From Anastatus disparis (Eukaryota > Arthropoda > Insecta > Hymenoptera > Eupelmidae): a stretch of 64,000 nt of DNA. The position numbers and the translations under genes were made by a program. The stretch covers positions 6,882,001-6,946,000 of the forward strand of contig JAFFSR010000251.1 in NCBI GenBank assembly GCA_017163975.1. Reading direction: 5' to 3'. The notes beneath the pieces are model-generated. The model had not been told where the DNA came from. It did no database searches and saw only the letters and a list, made by a program, of their open reading frames with translations. This document shows positions 62,986 to 64,000 of the stretch, piece after piece (position 1 is the first letter of the stretch; every line of letters starts with the position of its first letter).

Positions 62986-63172
62986 AGGTCTTCAGTGACT
63001 CACTTGGTAGAGTAATGGTTTCGTAGCTCGAGAGTCTGAGTTCGAATCCCGGTCTCGACCAATTAATACGAGCACCACTGTACACGATCCATGTGTTTTT
63101 TCCCAAACATACTGATAATCTCCGTCGCTTATTAACATTACAACGATAGCATAAATACAGTGACGTTAAATA
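62986..63172 (+). mobile_element. tRNA-derived SINE, copy 4
   Basis: Full-length relative of the copies at 5621 and 24053: CAGTGACTCACTTGGTAGAG (A-box side), GAGTTCGAATCCCGG (B-box), body with ACGAGCACCACTGTACACG, end CAGTGACGTTAAAT. Target duplications are not clear in the A-rich flank (AAGAAAG-like strings on both sides). Confidence 0.85.
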
Positions 63173-63302
63173 AAATTTAAAAGAAAAAGAGAAATTTAAA
63201 AGAACCTTCAATTTTTACCTAGAAATTTTTAATTTTGTTTTTGATATATTACATCATGTCAGAGCGTAAACTTATTTTTTCAAACCTTTATTTTTTATTT
63301 TA

Positions 63303-63460
63303 TTTAACATCGCTAAATTTATGCTAGCTTTTATGTATCATTGCTATACTACTTAAAGAATATTTCAGTGCATTTGTAAACAAAGTACATCCAATATACA
63401 GTGTTCATTGTATAGATCTGAATGATGAATTACGAATCTGTCAAATCTACCGAATGGTCA
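63303..63460 (-). mobile_element. tRNA-derived SINE, copy 5 (degraded)
   Basis: Read on the minus strand, the remains of the tRNA-like head (GACCATTCGGTAGATTTGAC, ATTCGTAATTC) and body (the complement of TGCATTTGTAAACAAAGTAC) keep the order of copy 3, with many substitutions and a lost B-box region. It lies 130 bases from copy 4 in opposite orientation. Confidence 0.6.
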
Positions 63461-64000
63461 CTCAAAAACTCTTTCAAAACTACCTTAATTATTGTAAAAT
63501 TTTAATTTTTCAAAAAACTTATCTCAATTAACAAAAAATTCAGTCTAAAAATTTTTAAGAAACTTTTTTATAAAAATGTATAAAACAAATTTATTTAATG
63601 CTATGAAGATTGCGTATTATTTAAAGTTATCACAAAAATTATTCGATATAATTATTTATGGCACTATTATTTTAAAACCAGCTCCTGAATTTTGCAATAG
63701 CAACTAATAAAAAATTTATAGTAAAGAAATTTTAGCTTATCATATTTTAATCTTTGAAAAATCGAAAATTGAAAACATCCAGTTTTATTAGAATTAGATT
63801 AAAAATTTATTTAAAAACAGTATATAAAACATCACAATGTTCTGCGTAAATGTTAATCTAGATCTATAAAATCTTTATTCTTTTTACAAATTTTATTAAC
63901 TTTTTCAGCATCATTAGGTACAGTAATCTTTAATGTCTTCAACTTTATATTTTATACACATGCATTGTAATACCCACACACACTTCCACACATCAACATG
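63461..64000. other. AT-rich non-coding end of window
   Basis: Nothing recognisable up to the window edge. Confidence 0.5.

Overview
The window looks like nuclear DNA of an insect. Very AT-rich non-coding DNA surrounds short, clean, intron-split exons of conserved animal genes. Four conserved genes are readable: the first coding exon of the BK-type potassium channel slowpoke (minus, ATG at 29692); a complete DCN1-like protein 3 / DCUN1D3 (plus, 44522-46160, 331 aa); a complete synaptogyrin (minus, 57335-54074, 224 aa); and a complete seipin (plus, 59447-60875, 340 or 339 aa). The base composition and the slowpoke N-terminus would fit a hymenopteran, perhaps a parasitoid wasp, but this is a guess and I did not establish the taxon.

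Layout. Positions 1-29383 lie downstream of the first slowpoke coding exon on its strand. I see no second slowpoke exon there, so this stretch is most simply the left part of a first coding intron longer than 29 kb. It carries scattered transposon debris: foldback elements with 3-bp target duplications, tRNA-derived SINEs and small hairpins. Positions 29700-33400 hold the slowpoke 5' flank: CAG/CTG-type triplet repeats, pyrimidine tracts and CpG-containing islands. Positions 33400-37100 are AT-rich, with one GC-rich island at about 35950-36180 that contains a perfect palindromic CRE.

Positions 37142-42542 are a transposon-dense block. It holds a foldback element, a frameshifted F-box pseudogene, a dead R2-clade non-LTR retrotransposon fragment, a 344-bp palindrome, a 569-bp MITE with TA duplications, and two related hAT-type non-autonomous elements with intact 8-bp duplications. 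DCUN1D3 follows, probably with spliced leader exons, then about 8 kb without recognisable genes. Synaptogyrin and seipin then lie head to head about 2.1 kb apart. The right end holds two more SINE copies.

The four genes do not form a pathway. Slowpoke and synaptogyrin act in excitable and secretory cells, DCUN1D3 in cullin neddylation, and seipin in lipid-droplet formation at the ER. The two observations I would follow first are an 84-nt, almost perfectly paired hairpin in synaptogyrin intron 1, which resembles a microRNA precursor, and the R2-clade fragment lying away from any rDNA. No complete undescribed system was found.
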